Shown here in pieces: positions 1 through 9,321 of a DNA stretch of 20,376 bases. Position numbers and translations under genes: made by a program. Origin of the DNA: an uncultured Prevotella sp. (GTDB lineage Bacteria; Bacteroidota; Bacteroidia; Bacteroidales; Bacteroidaceae); assembly GCA_900557405.1 (NCBI GenBank), contig USSF01000043.1, forward strand, positions 1 to 20,376, written 5' to 3'. Below the pieces are notes generated by a model. It had not been told where the DNA came from. It saw only the letters and a list, made by a program, of their open reading frames with translations, and did no database searches. Within the stretch, counting starts at the first letter, position 1, and each line of letters starts with the position of its first letter.

Positions 1-1
1 G

Positions 2-32
2 CAAAGGTACAGACTTTTAAGCGAGGCTGAAA
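2..32 (-). promoter_or_regulatory. Bacteroidetes-type promoter reading out of the left edge
   Basis: On the minus strand a perfect -7 box TACCTTTG (bases 9 down to 2) has TTTC as a one-mismatch -33 box at 32-29, with the standard 19-base spacing. It would drive a gene lying left of the window, divergent from the exopolysaccharide operon. That gene is not visible here. Confidence 0.5.
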
Positions 33-371
33 TACGGTAATGCCGAGACGCTTACGTTGTTTCCGTAATAAGATGAGAAGTTTCAGTAGGAGATTCCGTA
101 GTCGTCGCTTGTGTTTCCCTTTTCACTTGTGGAAAAATTATCTCCTTGGTCATCCGACTTTGCGCGGATGGTCTAAGAGACTTGCACCTAAATGATTCAT
201 TACCGCTAAGAAACTTGTCAGTCACTTAGTATGAATAAGATTGATGTTTCCTGTCTGTGCATCTGACGGGAGAGCCGGATTTTTCTTCTGACGGGAAAAT
301 GATTTCGTGGCTAATTTGGACGAAAATGTCAATATCAATATAAAAGAGGTGGTTTTTAGAATAAAATATAT
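33..371. other. Intergenic region upstream of the exopolysaccharide operon
   Basis: No convincing gene is seen in these bases on either strand; the minus-strand open frame at 222-788 mostly runs antisense to the sugar transferase. Two small structures are visible. One is a 6-bp hairpin with arms CATCCG (151-156) and CGGATG (165-170). The other is a 10-bp direct repeat TCTGACGGGA at 262-271 and 287-296, about 75-110 bases before the operon's -7 box, which could be a regulator site. Confidence 0.5.
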
Positions 372-379
372 TACCTTTG
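372..379 (+). promoter_or_regulatory. -7 box of the exopolysaccharide operon promoter
   Basis: TACCTTTG is a perfect match to the Bacteroidetes -7 consensus TAnnTTTG. No good TTTG -33 box lies at the normal spacing; only a T-run at 353-357 is nearby. This could mean a weak or activator-dependent promoter. Transcription would start near 385-388 and leave a leader of about 120 bases before the ATG at 507. The leader carries a small inverted repeat, CTGCAA (398-403) with TTGCAG (417-422). Confidence 0.55.
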
Positions 380-506
380 CAAGGATTATTCTACGCCCTG
401 CAATAAAACGGGGATTTTGCAGTTTATAATAAAAAAGAACAAAAAATTCAAAGTGAACGAACATAATATAAATGAGGTTGATGGCCTCGCCGGCGGACAT
501 GATGCG

Positions 507-1094
507 ATGGGAAGCGTGCAGAGAGCCGTGAAGCGGCTCTTCGATGTGGTGTTTTCCCTGGTGGGGATGATTCTTGCATCCCCGATATGTCTGGTTATAG
601 CGATAATGCTGAAAAGGCAGAAGAACGGTCCTGTGATATTCTCTCAGGAGCGCATAGGCTATAAGGGCAGACCATTCGTGATATACAAGTTCCGCACGAT
701 GAGCGAACCGGAGAAGGAACCGCAGCTCGTGGCGAAATGCGCGGAGGGGCAGTCCACGAAGACGGAGAAATTCCTCAGAGAGCACCACCTCGACGAACTG
801 CCGCAGCTATGGAATGTGTTGAAGGGCGACATGTCGTTCGTGGGGCCGCGGCCGGAACGCAAGTTCTATATCGACAAGATTATGGAGCACGACCCGAGCT
901 ACACGCTAATCTACGAGATGAGACCGGGACTGACCTCTGAAGCCACGCTATACAACGGATATACGGACACGATGGAGAAGATGCTCGTGCGTCTGCATAT
1001 GGATACCGATTATCTGAAAAGGCGCTCGCTGTGGCTTGATGCCTGCATCGTGGCAAAGACATTCTTCAGCATAGTGATAGGAAAGAAATTCTAG
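507..1094 (+). CDS. Initiating polyprenyl-phosphate sugar-1-phosphate transferase
   Basis: This is a small phosphoglycosyl transferase of the bacterial sugar transferase family (WcaJ/PglC-like). It moves a sugar-1-phosphate from a nucleotide sugar to undecaprenyl phosphate at the inner membrane, the first step of repeat-unit assembly. From the chosen ATG the protein has 195 residues. KRLFDV (9-14) precedes one hydrophobic membrane segment (about 13-36). QERIG (47-51), KFRTM (61-65), LDELPQLWNVLKGDMS (95-110) and FVGPRP (111-116) follow in the family order. The frame is open back to a TTG at 417 and has a GTG at 453, but the family normally begins just before KRxFD, so 507 is preferred. It is the first gene of the operon, and the next gene starts 30 bases later. 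The sugar transferred cannot be read from the sequence. Confidence 0.93.
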   Translation: MGSVQRAVKRLFDVVFSLVGMILASPICLVIAIMLKRQKNGPVIFSQERIGYKGRPFVIYKFRTMSEPEKEPQLVAKCAEGQSTKTEKFLREHHLDELPQLWNVLKGDMSFVGPRPERKFYIDKIMEHDPSYTLIYEMRPGLTSEATLYNGYTDTMEKMLVRLHMDTDYLKRRSLWLDACIVAKTFFSIVIGKKF

Positions 1095-1124
1095 AATCTA
1101 CAAAGACAGAAAACATAAAGGAAA

Positions 1125-3716
1125 ATGAAAAGATATATCATTGCAGTAATCTTATCGGTGATATTGCCGATGGCAGTAATGGCGCAGTCGTCTATGACGG
1201 ACGACCAGGTGATGAAGTTTATCGTCAAGGAGCATAATGCCGGTTCTTCGCAGTCGCAGATTGTGACGAAGCTCATGCAGAACGGTGTGGACATCAACCA
1301 GATACGCCGCGTGAGGAAAAAATACGAGCGCGCCAGCAAGGACGGACTCGGACAGGTTTCGAGCACCACCGGCAGCAAGAACGATACGCGCCTGAGAACC
1401 GGAAAGAAGGGTAAGGGCAACGGCAATGATGCCGACGATCAGCAGTATCTTGAAGACAACAAGTCGGAATATGCATCGAAATACAGGCTGACGGACGGAA
1501 GACTGAAGAAGAAAAAGAAATCTGGCATCATCGACGAAGACGATGAGGACTTTGCGGATATGCGCGACGAGCTCGACGAGTTTGTACCCGACACGGCGGC
1601 ACTGCTCAACAAGCTGATGATGGAGAAGACGAAGAGGAAGGTGTTCGGACGCAACATCTTCAACAACAAGAATCTTTCGTTCGAACCGAACATGAATATC
1701 GCCACGCCGCAGAACTACAGACTGGGTCCTGGCGATGCCGTGTTCATCGATATATACGGAGCTTCGCAGAAGACCGTGGAGTCCACTGTTTCGCCCGATG
1801 GATACGTGACTATTGACGGATACGGACTGGTGCAGGTGAGCGGACTGACCGTGGGCGAGGCCAATGCCAAGCTGCGTTCCACATTAGGTTCGCGCTACAG
1901 CAGTTCGCAGATAAAGCTCACCGTGGGCGAGACGCGCTCCATAATGGTGAACGTGATGGGAGAGGTGAAGACGCCTGGAACATACACGCTGTCGGCATTC
2001 GCCACCGTGTTCCACGCCCTGTATATGGCAGGAGGAACAAACGACCTGGGAACGCTGCGTAAGATCAAGGTATACAGGAACAACCGCCTCGTGTCGGTGG
2101 TGGATATCTATGACTATATGCTCAACGGAAAGATGACGGGCAACGTGCGCCTTGCCGACAACGACGTGATTGTGGTAGGTCCGTACGACTGCCTGGTGAA
2201 CATCACGGGAAAGGTGAAGCGCCCGATGTGGTATGAGATGAAGAAGAACGAGAGCGTAGGCACCATCCTGAGATATGCAGGAGGTTTCGCCGGCGACGCA
2301 TACACCAAGTCTGTCAGACTCGTGAGGAAGACAGGAAAGGAGTTCTCGGTGTTCAATGTGGACGAGTTCGACATGAGTTCATTCCATCTTGCAGACGAGG
2401 ACTCCATCAGTGTGGACTCCATCCTGCCGCGATTCTCCAATATGGTGGAGATAAAGGGAGCCGTGTTCCGCCCGGGAATGTATCAGGTGGGCGAAAACAT
2501 AAACAGTGTGCGCACATTGATAGAGCATGCCGAAGGACTCAAGGAGGAGGCGTTCACCGCGCGTGCCGTGATGCACAGGATGAAGAAGGACCGCACGCTT
2601 GAGGTTGTGCCGGTAGACGTGGAGGGAATCCTCGAAGGCAAGGTGCCGGATATCCCCCTGCAGCCGAACGATGCCATCTTCATCCCGACGAAGCAGGAGA
2701 TGATGGAGGAGCAGACGATAACGATACACGGAGAGGTGAACTACCCGGGTATCTACAAATATGCCTCGAACGAGACGCTTGAAGACTTCGTGCTGCAGGC
2801 AGGAGGACTGAAGAACTCGGCGTCGACCGTGAAGGTGGACGTGTCGCGCCGCATCATCAACCCGAAGGCGCTGTCAACGGATTCCGTAACGGCAAGGACA
2901 TACAGCTTCGCGCTGAAGGACGGATTCGTGATTGACGGTAAACCGGGATTCGAGCTGATGCCGTTTGACGAGGTGTATGTGCGCAAGAGCCCAGGCTTCA
3001 GCAAGCAGCAGAATATTACGGTGGACGGAGAGGTGATGTTCAGCGGAACCTATACGCTGGCAAAGAACAACACCCGTCTGAGCGACGTGATCAAGGCTGC
3101 CGGCGGAGTTAACGACCGCGGCTATGCAGCAGGAGCGACACTCGTGAGGAAAATCAACGAGAGTGAGCGCAAGCGTCTGGAGGCAGCACGCAAGATGGCT
3201 CTCGAACAGTATGAGCAGGTGGCTGCCGAGGAGGCGGCAAAGACCGGACAGAAAATAGACATGACCAACAGCGAGCGACTGAAGAAATTCCAGATTGAGG
3301 ATACTTATTCTGTAGGTATCGAGCTTGACAAGGCTATCGCCAATCCTGGAGGCGATGAGGATATCGTGTTGCGTGAGGGCGACCGCATCGTTGTGCCGCA
3401 GTATACGGGAACGGTGAAGATAAACGGAGAGGTGATGTATCCTAACACCGTAGGCTTCGTGAAGGGCAAGAAGGCCAGCTATTACATCGACCAGGCAGGT
3501 GGATTCGGTAGTAAGGCAAAGAGACGTCAGACGTACATTATATATATGAATGGTACGGTGGCAAAGGTTTCACATAATGCCAAACCGATGCCAGGATGTG
3601 AGATTGTGGTTCCAGCAAAGGCAACATCAAAGATGAGTGTGGCTGAGACGATGACCATCGGAACGTCTGTGGCTTCGATCGCCACGATGATCGCTACGCT
3701 GGCAAATATACTGTAG
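1125..3716 (+). CDS. Wza-like polysaccharide export protein with six SLBB repeats
   Basis: This 863-residue protein probably forms the periplasmic and outer-membrane export channel for the polysaccharide. Residues 1-20 are a signal peptide ending VMA-Q, with no lipobox Cys, unlike classical Wza. A helical region (about 23-70) and a charged low-complexity stretch (80-150, KKKKK followed by DEDDED) come next. The polysaccharide-export domain begins at YRLGPGDAVFIDIYG (198-212). Six SLBB (soluble-ligand-binding beta-grasp) repeats then begin near residues 279, 362, 445, 536, 635 and 768, each shaped like GEVxxPGxY and followed about 20 residues later by AGG or a variant. A helical Ala/Glu-rich insert (680-720) separates repeats five and six. 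The last 20 residues are hydrophobic, possibly a membrane-spanning helix. E. coli Wza is far shorter, at about 380 residues. Family placement is certain; the detailed channel architecture is inferred. Confidence 0.92.
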   Translation: MKRYIIAVILSVILPMAVMAQSSMTDDQVMKFIVKEHNAGSSQSQIVTKLMQNGVDINQIRRVRKKYERASKDGLGQVSSTTGSKNDTRLRTGKKGKGNGNDADDQQYLEDNKSEYASKYRLTDGRLKKKKKSGIIDEDDEDFADMRDELDEFVPDTAALLNKLMMEKTKRKVFGRNIFNNKNLSFEPNMNIATPQNYRLGPGDAVFIDIYGASQKTVESTVSPDGYVTIDGYGLVQVSGLTVGEANAKLRSTLGSRYSSSQIKLTVGETRSIMVNVMGEVKTPGTYTLSAFATVFHALYMAGGTNDLGTLRKIKVYRNNRLVSVVDIYDYMLNGKMTGNVRLADNDVIVVGPYDCLVNITGKVKRPMWYEMKKNESVGTILRYAGGFAGDAYTKSVRLVRKTGKEFSVFNVDEFDMSSFHLADEDSISVDSILPRFSNMVEIKGAVFRPGMYQVGENINSVRTLIEHAEGLKEEAFTARAVMHRMKKDRTLEVVPVDVEGILEGKVPDIPLQPNDAIFIPTKQEMMEEQTITIHGEVNYPGIYKYASNETLEDFVLQAGGLKNSASTVKVDVSRRIINPKALSTDSVTARTYSFALKDGFVIDGKPGFELMPFDEVYVRKSPGFSKQQNITVDGEVMFSGTYTLAKNNTRLSDVIKAAGGVNDRGYAAGATLVRKINESERKRLEAARKMALEQYEQVAAEEAAKTGQKIDMTNSERLKKFQIEDTYSVGIELDKAIANPGGDEDIVLREGDRIVVPQYTGTVKINGEVMYPNTVGFVKGKKASYYIDQAGGFGSKAKRRQTYIIYMNGTVAKVSHNAKPMPGCEIVVPAKATSKMSVAETMTIGTSVASIATMIATLANIL

Positions 3717-3826
3717 TGATATAATAATATGGATTTTGCATAGGCTGATATGGGTCTGGAGGAAGCGTAGATGCTGACGCATGAGTTTTCCCTGTCCTGT
3801 ATGTAGCTGTAAGAACAACAACGATA

Positions 3827-5284
3827 ATGAAACAAAGACTATTGAAAAACTATATGGTATGTTCATTGGCATCACTCTGTATGACAGGGTATGCCGCAAA
3901 TGACAAGGAATGGCCGGAAATTCCATTGTTGAATATATCAACTGTAGATGGCGTCATGCCGAGTGCAACAATAATAGAAGCGCCTGAAGGATGTGCTGGA
4001 ACAGCAATTAAAAGCGAGCACATACCAGGCAGACTTGTCATTACCTTGAAGGGAGAGACGATTTATGACAGCGGCGAATACGAAAAAAGCAAATCTGGAA
4101 TCAGAATAAAAATAAGGGGAAACACCACTGGTGCGTATCTTCCTCAAAAGCCTTATAAGTTGAAGCTCTCAAAAAAAGCAGACCTGATAGGCTTTGATGC
4201 TGACTTCAAGAGCAAGGACTGGGCTTTGCTCAGTATTTGTACGGGAAATCAGGTTATGAAGAATCAGGAGTGTAACCTCCTGACGCTTGGCGGATTTACT
4301 GTTTGCAGGGCACTCGGCTTTCCATGGACACCCAGGACTGAGTTCGTGAATGTGGTGCTTAACGGACAATACAGAGGACTGTATTATCTCTCGGAAACTG
4401 TAGAACAGGCAGAAAAAAGGATTGATGTGGGAGCTGATGGTTTCTTGATAGAGAATGATGCCTATTGGTGGAAAGAAGGAGAGCAGTATTTCAAGACAGA
4501 GCATTTGCCGTATATGATGGGCTATACCTTCAAGTATCCTGATCCTGATGATCTGACGGAAGACACGAAGAATGCAATACATGAATATATGAATTCGGTC
4601 GAGTCTGCCATATTCTCACATTCGGGGGCAAACAGATACATAGATTATGAGTCGTTTGCAAAGTGGCTTCTCGCTCATGACATTCTGGGATCTGATGATG
4701 TAGCGGGAAGCAATATGTTCCTGTATAAGGAGAGTCTCGGTAATGATGAACCAAATGCCTCGAAGCTGAAGATGGGAACGTTATGGGATTTTGATTCTAC
4801 GTTCAGAATTGGGGATACGCCATGGAGCGGACAGCATGTGTCGGACAAGTTCTACTATCCGGAGCTGCTTAAAGATGAGAAATTCCTACAGGTATACAAG
4901 ACCCTGTATGAGAATTACAAGAATACAGTCTATTCGTATGTTGAAGAATCTTTCAATAAGCTGAAAAATGACGTCGGAGATGCCTTAGGCAAAAGCATGA
5001 CGCTTCATAAGGAAGTATATTCGGACCAGTGTCAGAACACATTGGATGAACAGATTGATGATTATCTCACCCACCTGAAGGCAAGGCTGGAATCTTTGGA
5101 AAGCCTGATGAAAGAGTATGACTACGTGTCTGGAGTAAGGAATGAAGAACAAGACAGGAAACAGATGGTAAGGCGTGTGGATGTGAACGGAACGGATTTC
5201 TCTGGTTACGATTATACTGCTTTACCCCAAAACATTTATGTTGAAACCTTCTCTGACGGCTCTGTGAGGAAAGTAATCAGATAA
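3827..5284 (+). CDS. Secreted CotH-family protein (kinase fold)
   Basis: The 485-residue protein belongs to the CotH family, whose founding member in Bacillus spores is an atypical secreted Ser kinase. A signal peptide is likely at 1-23 (cleavage near GYA-A), so it should act outside the cytoplasm. A beta-rich N-terminal region (about 30-90) leads to IRIKIRGNTTGAYLPQKPYK (92-111), then DWALL (131-135), LNGQYRGLYYLSE (178-190), DDVAGSNMFLYK (290-301) and GTLWDFDSTF (317-326). These match, in order, the conserved blocks around the nucleotide and metal site of CotH proteins. The C-terminus (about 340-445) is helical. It sits inside the operon, 110 bases after the export gene and 53 before wzz, so it probably acts on the polysaccharide or its export machinery. 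The substrate is unknown, and phosphorylation of a protein or of the glycan are both open. Confidence 0.85.
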   Translation: MKQRLLKNYMVCSLASLCMTGYAANDKEWPEIPLLNISTVDGVMPSATIIEAPEGCAGTAIKSEHIPGRLVITLKGETIYDSGEYEKSKSGIRIKIRGNTTGAYLPQKPYKLKLSKKADLIGFDADFKSKDWALLSICTGNQVMKNQECNLLTLGGFTVCRALGFPWTPRTEFVNVVLNGQYRGLYYLSETVEQAEKRIDVGADGFLIENDAYWWKEGEQYFKTEHLPYMMGYTFKYPDPDDLTEDTKNAIHEYMNSVESAIFSHSGANRYIDYESFAKWLLAHDILGSDDVAGSNMFLYKESLGNDEPNASKLKMGTLWDFDSTFRIGDTPWSGQHVSDKFYYPELLKDEKFLQVYKTLYENYKNTVYSYVEESFNKLKNDVGDALGKSMTLHKEVYSDQCQNTLDEQIDDYLTHLKARLESLESLMKEYDYVSGVRNEEQDRKQMVRRVDVNGTDFSGYDYTALPQNIYVETFSDGSVRKVIR

Positions 5285-5337
5285 AAGTTCCAGCAATATA
5301 GTACAACGTTTTCTTTGATAAAAATTATTCATGCAAA

Positions 5338-6378
5338 ATGAGTGAAAATACGGTAAACAAAAGGGTGGACTATAGGAAAGTCTATCAGGAAATGAAAAAG
5401 CACAGAAGGCTGTATCTTATTGTCCTGCCTATAACACTGGTGCTTTCCGCTATATATATATATAGCATTCCCAGAATCTATGGAACTCAGGCAAAGGTGG
5501 CTCCGGAAACAGAAAATCCTAACTCGAAAAGCGCATTGGGCTCCCTGGCCTCTTCTTTCGGATTCGATTTGTCCAACATGCAGTCAACAGATGCCATCAC
5601 GCCACTGCTGTATCCGGAACTGATGGATGACAACGGATTTGTGTCGGGGCTTTTCAATATAAGAGTGAAAAGCAAGGACGGGAAAATCGACGAGACATAT
5701 TATGAATATATGCTCAAAGACCAGAAAAATCCATGGTGGAGCGTTATAACAGGTGCTGTTGCCAAGCTGTTCAAGGGAAAGGCTGAAACAGGAAACGGTA
5801 ATTCCAAGTTTGACCCGTATTACCTGAGCAAGGATTGTGATGATGTTGTCGGAGCAATGAAAGGGGCAATCAAATTTTCTGTTGACAAGAAGACAGGTGT
5901 CATAACGATTGACGTGAAAGACCAGGATCCGCTGATTTGTAAAACCATAGCAGATTCAGTAAGGCAGCATCTACAGGATTTCATAACAAGATACAGGACA
6001 CGCAAGGCATGTGCGGACTATGAATACTACAAGAAACTGACCATCGAGGCAAAGGAGATCTATGAGAGATCCAGACAGAAATACGGCAGTTATGCCGATG
6101 CGAATATGGATATCTTGCTCGAGAGCTTCAAGTCGAAGCAAAATGATCTGGAGAATGACATGCAATTAAAGTATAATGCCTATTCTACGATGAACAACCA
6201 GCTTCAGGCGGCAAAGGCAAAGATTCAGGAACGCACTCCGGCATTTACATTGATAAAAGGTGCTGCAGTCCCTCTGAAACCGGAAAGTCCTAAGCGCATG
6301 ATGTTCATATTCGTGATGCTGCTTTTGGCATTTTCTGGAACAACAGTATATATAATGAAAATTATAGTGAAAGATTAG
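5338..6378 (+). CDS. wzz: Wzz-type chain-length determinant protein
   Basis: This 346-residue inner-membrane protein has the standard Wzz layout. A cytoplasmic N-terminus is followed by a first membrane helix (about 25-44), a long periplasmic part with predicted coiled coil (about 205-300), a Pro-rich stretch AVPLKPESPKRM before the second helix, and a second helix (about 321-341). Wzz proteins set polymer length together with Wzy. No tyrosine-kinase domain is fused to it and no separate Wzc-type kinase gene appears in the window, so any phospho-control of length would have to come from elsewhere. The residues between about 50 and 200 are divergent. The family call rests on topology, the Pro-rich motif and operon position. 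Confidence 0.85.
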   Translation: MSENTVNKRVDYRKVYQEMKKHRRLYLIVLPITLVLSAIYIYSIPRIYGTQAKVAPETENPNSKSALGSLASSFGFDLSNMQSTDAITPLLYPELMDDNGFVSGLFNIRVKSKDGKIDETYYEYMLKDQKNPWWSVITGAVAKLFKGKAETGNGNSKFDPYYLSKDCDDVVGAMKGAIKFSVDKKTGVITIDVKDQDPLICKTIADSVRQHLQDFITRYRTRKACADYEYYKKLTIEAKEIYERSRQKYGSYADANMDILLESFKSKQNDLENDMQLKYNAYSTMNNQLQAAKAKIQERTPAFTLIKGAAVPLKPESPKRMMFIFVMLLLAFSGTTVYIMKIIVKD

Positions 6379-6419
6379 GCTCTTAGGGCTGTAATGTGGC
6401 AGGGCCTGTCTTTAAGAGA

Positions 6420-7982
6420 ATGGAAAATAAAGGAGCAAACAACACGGGTAATGAGAAGAAGTCTCAGAGAATAGCGGCAAACTCTTTTGTCCTTTTTGTG
6501 AGAATGTTCTTTATTACCATCATCAATCTGTATTCCGTGCGCCTTGTGCTTGACGGGCTCGGAGCAGAGGACTACGGCATATTCAATGCCGTGGCGGGAG
6601 TTGTCATGATGTCGTCGTTTGTAAGTGGGGTGATGGAACTGTCAATCCAACGCTTCTATTCAATAGCCCTCGGCAGGAATGACGAGAAATCACTCAATGA
6701 GATATTCTCGATCAGCATAAAGATATTGTTTGTCCTTGCCGTAGTCCTTCTCTTGTTGTTTGAATCAGTAGGTATATGGTTCCTTGAAACAAAGCTTAAT
6801 ATACCGGAAACGAGAATGTATGCGACACGTCTCTGCTTCCAGTTCTCTCTCTTTGCTTTTGTCTTGTCGATAATGCAGATTCCATTCTCTTCGGCGATTT
6901 TCGCACGCGAGAACATGGGTTGCTATGCGCTTGTTTCATCTATAGATTGTGTGTTGAAGGTCATAGTGGCTTCTTTGATTGGAGTTGTTATGGTAGACTC
7001 TCTTGTGTTCTATAGCGGTGGATTGCTCTTGGTGGCATTTGTCGTGTTTCTGATGTATTCCATTTATTGTTCAAAGAATTACAAGGAGTGCAGATACCAA
7101 AGGGTGAAGAATGCCACGCTGGCAAAAAAGCTCTTGTCGTTTTCCGGATGGACATTATTCGGGTCTGTATCAAAGGTGTGTATGATACAGGGTAATACCA
7201 TTCTGCTTAATATTTATTTCGGTCCGCTGGTGAATGTTGCATTTGCTATATCCCAGCAGATAAACAATGCTTTTAACGCATTGTGCAACAGTATGGTTCT
7301 TGCAATGCGTCCGGCAATGATAAAATCCTATGCAGAGGGTAATTACGAGTATCTTAACAAATTGTTCTCCGCTTGCAACAAATTCATATATTATGTGCTG
7401 CTTATTGTGTCGTTGCCGATGATTTCTGAGATGGATACAATCTTGCATTTATGGCTTGGTAATTCTGTAACTCCGCAGATACTCTTGTTTTCAAGGTTGA
7501 TTATTGTATATGTGGTCTGTCTGGCTATGAATAATCCCATTACAACGATTATCCAGGCTTCGGGACATATAAAGTATTATCATCTTTCGGTTGAGAGCAT
7601 AACGTTGTTGTGCCTGCCTGTTTCATGGGTGCTCTTCAAGTTCGGCCTTCAGGCAGAATATGTCTTTGTGTCGATGATAGGAGTATGTGTCTTGACCCAT
7701 TTTGTGCGCCTTGTGTGCCTGCGGTATTATTATCCGGCATTTTCTTTGTCTGACTATTTCTGCTCATTGTGTCTGCCGGCATTGCTGATTACTGTGGCAG
7801 GATGTCTGTTTACATATTTCGTGAGTGGTCTTATATATGACGATATTCTTTCTGCAATCGTGGTCTTTGTCTCAGAACCATGTCTCGTGGGAATGCTTGT
7901 TCTTGTTCTTGGGCTTAATGCTGATGAGCGTAGGGCCGTTTCCAAAATGTTGAAGAAAATATCTAAAAAGTTTATCAAATGA
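6420..7982 (+). CDS. wzx: Wzx-type polysaccharide flippase
   Basis: A strongly hydrophobic protein of 520 residues from the ATG at 6420, with about a dozen or more membrane segments. The N-terminal block NSFVLFVRMFFITIINLYSV followed by RLVLDGLGAEDYGIF is typical of the MATE/MOP-superfamily O-antigen and capsule flippases, which move lipid-linked repeat units across the inner membrane. A GTG at 6396 in the same frame would add eight residues; the ATG is preferred because AAGAGA directly precedes it. The stop codon overlaps the next gene's start (ATGA at 7979-7982), so the two are likely translationally coupled. GC content is visibly lower than in the export gene. Confidence 0.9.
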   Translation: MENKGANNTGNEKKSQRIAANSFVLFVRMFFITIINLYSVRLVLDGLGAEDYGIFNAVAGVVMMSSFVSGVMELSIQRFYSIALGRNDEKSLNEIFSISIKILFVLAVVLLLLFESVGIWFLETKLNIPETRMYATRLCFQFSLFAFVLSIMQIPFSSAIFARENMGCYALVSSIDCVLKVIVASLIGVVMVDSLVFYSGGLLLVAFVVFLMYSIYCSKNYKECRYQRVKNATLAKKLLSFSGWTLFGSVSKVCMIQGNTILLNIYFGPLVNVAFAISQQINNAFNALCNSMVLAMRPAMIKSYAEGNYEYLNKLFSACNKFIYYVLLIVSLPMISEMDTILHLWLGNSVTPQILLFSRLIIVYVVCLAMNNPITTIIQASGHIKYYHLSVESITLLCLPVSWVLFKFGLQAEYVFVSMIGVCVLTHFVRLVCLRYYYPAFSLSDYFCSLCLPALLITVAGCLFTYFVSGLIYDDILSAIVVFVSEPCLVGMLVLVLGLNADERRAVSKMLKKISKKFIK

Positions 7983-9310
7983 TGGATGTTGCAACCTTGA
8001 ATAATATTCTGGCTTTTTCATACTTGTTTGTGTGGGTTGCTACACTTATATGGTATCATCATCGGGTGCATGTACTTGATGGGGGAAGTGCCATCATCAC
8101 GATGTATATCGTGTATGCTGTCTTTTCAATATTATCCTTGAACGATCCTATATTTTCAAACTCGTTCAATCCGTTGAAGGTATTTCCATACATATACCTT
8201 TATATAATGATGATGATTGCTCTGAAGCCGGCGATTACTTTTCACAACAATATGCCCGACAGAATCGAAAATCCGAATACTCGAACTCTGAGATATCTTT
8301 CTGTTGTAATTGTTGTTTGTGCGGTATGTCTTGTGCCAGAGATAGTTCAGAACTTCGCTACGGGTTTCGTGAAACTGTTTACTGATGTAAGTGCAGGACA
8401 AGACGCATATGTTGAACAACTTGAAACCGCCAAGGATTCAGGTTCGGCAATTACTAATATCCCCGCTATCATATATAATGCATGTTCGGATATTACGGTG
8501 TTCTTGTTCTTTTATTTCCTGACACTGAAGGAAAAGTCGAAGATATTGATAATTGCATTGTTCTTTTCAACATTTGTAGGTCTTATTATGCCTGTGATGC
8601 GTGGGGAGAGGTCTGGTGTTATCTTGAGTCTGCTCACAATCATCGGAGGCTATATGACTTTCAGGCATTTCCTCGCAAGGAAAATAAATCGCATAGTCCA
8701 AGCTGCAGGTGTTGTGTTCCTTGCTATAGTTATGTTGCCTGTTGCCGCTATCACCATGAGTAGATTTGATAATGCTGCAGCAGGAGGAGTCGTAGGTTTC
8801 CTTAATTGGTATATCGGACAGGGTAGCTTGTACTTCAATAATTACGGACTTGATCCAGGTGGGACAAGACATGGGGAGCGTACAATGAATCTTTTTTTAA
8901 GAACTTTGGATAGTAGCGTTCCCAAGAATTATACAGAGCGACGTGACAAATATCATAATCTTGATATCGACGACAACGTGTTCTCCACGTTTGTCGGTGA
9001 TTTTACCATTGACTTCGGTCCATATGTGGCTGTGGTTATTTTTGTGGTGTTCTTCTTCTTGGTTGCGAGGGCAGTTCGCCCACGTGACGGCACTGTAAAA
9101 TCATATCAGTTGTTGTTGCTTTTCTTTACTATTTGTGTCAGTATGCAAGGGGGAATGTATCTTTTCTCTTTCTCTGATACTGCTAATTTGCGAATAATAA
9201 TGTTTGCCTTGCTATATGCATACCTGCGTTATCATGAGGTTCTTTTAAAAAAGTTTCCGCTTGAAAAGAAGGTGGATGATTCCTCGAAACAGGTATTAGG
9301 CACAAAATGA
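7979..9310 (+). CDS. wzy: Wzy-type repeat-unit polymerase (O-antigen polymerase-like)
   Basis: A 443-residue integral membrane protein with about ten to twelve predicted hydrophobic helices and a larger extracytoplasmic region around 275-345. A short charged motif VMRGERSG sits at a membrane boundary near residues 205-212. Wzy proteins join lipid-linked repeat units in the periplasm. They share little sequence, so the call rests mainly on topology, length and position directly after the flippase, with which it overlaps by four bases. It is probably one of the strain-variable genes of the locus. A ligase or another multi-spanning glycan enzyme is the main alternative. Confidence 0.75.
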   Translation: MMDVATLNNILAFSYLFVWVATLIWYHHRVHVLDGGSAIITMYIVYAVFSILSLNDPIFSNSFNPLKVFPYIYLYIMMMIALKPAITFHNNMPDRIENPNTRTLRYLSVVIVVCAVCLVPEIVQNFATGFVKLFTDVSAGQDAYVEQLETAKDSGSAITNIPAIIYNACSDITVFLFFYFLTLKEKSKILIIALFFSTFVGLIMPVMRGERSGVILSLLTIIGGYMTFRHFLARKINRIVQAAGVVFLAIVMLPVAAITMSRFDNAAAGGVVGFLNWYIGQGSLYFNNYGLDPGGTRHGERTMNLFLRTLDSSVPKNYTERRDKYHNLDIDDNVFSTFVGDFTIDFGPYVAVVIFVVFFFLVARAVRPRDGTVKSYQLLLLFFTICVSMQGGMYLFSFSDTANLRIIMFALLYAYLRYHEVLLKKFPLEKKVDDSSKQVLGTK

Positions 9311-9321
9311 AATAATAAGAT

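Noticed and set aside
222..788. 188-residue open frame on the minus strand
   Set aside because: It has no recognisable domain and overlaps the well-supported sugar transferase in antisense. A real promoter and family motifs support the plus-strand gene.
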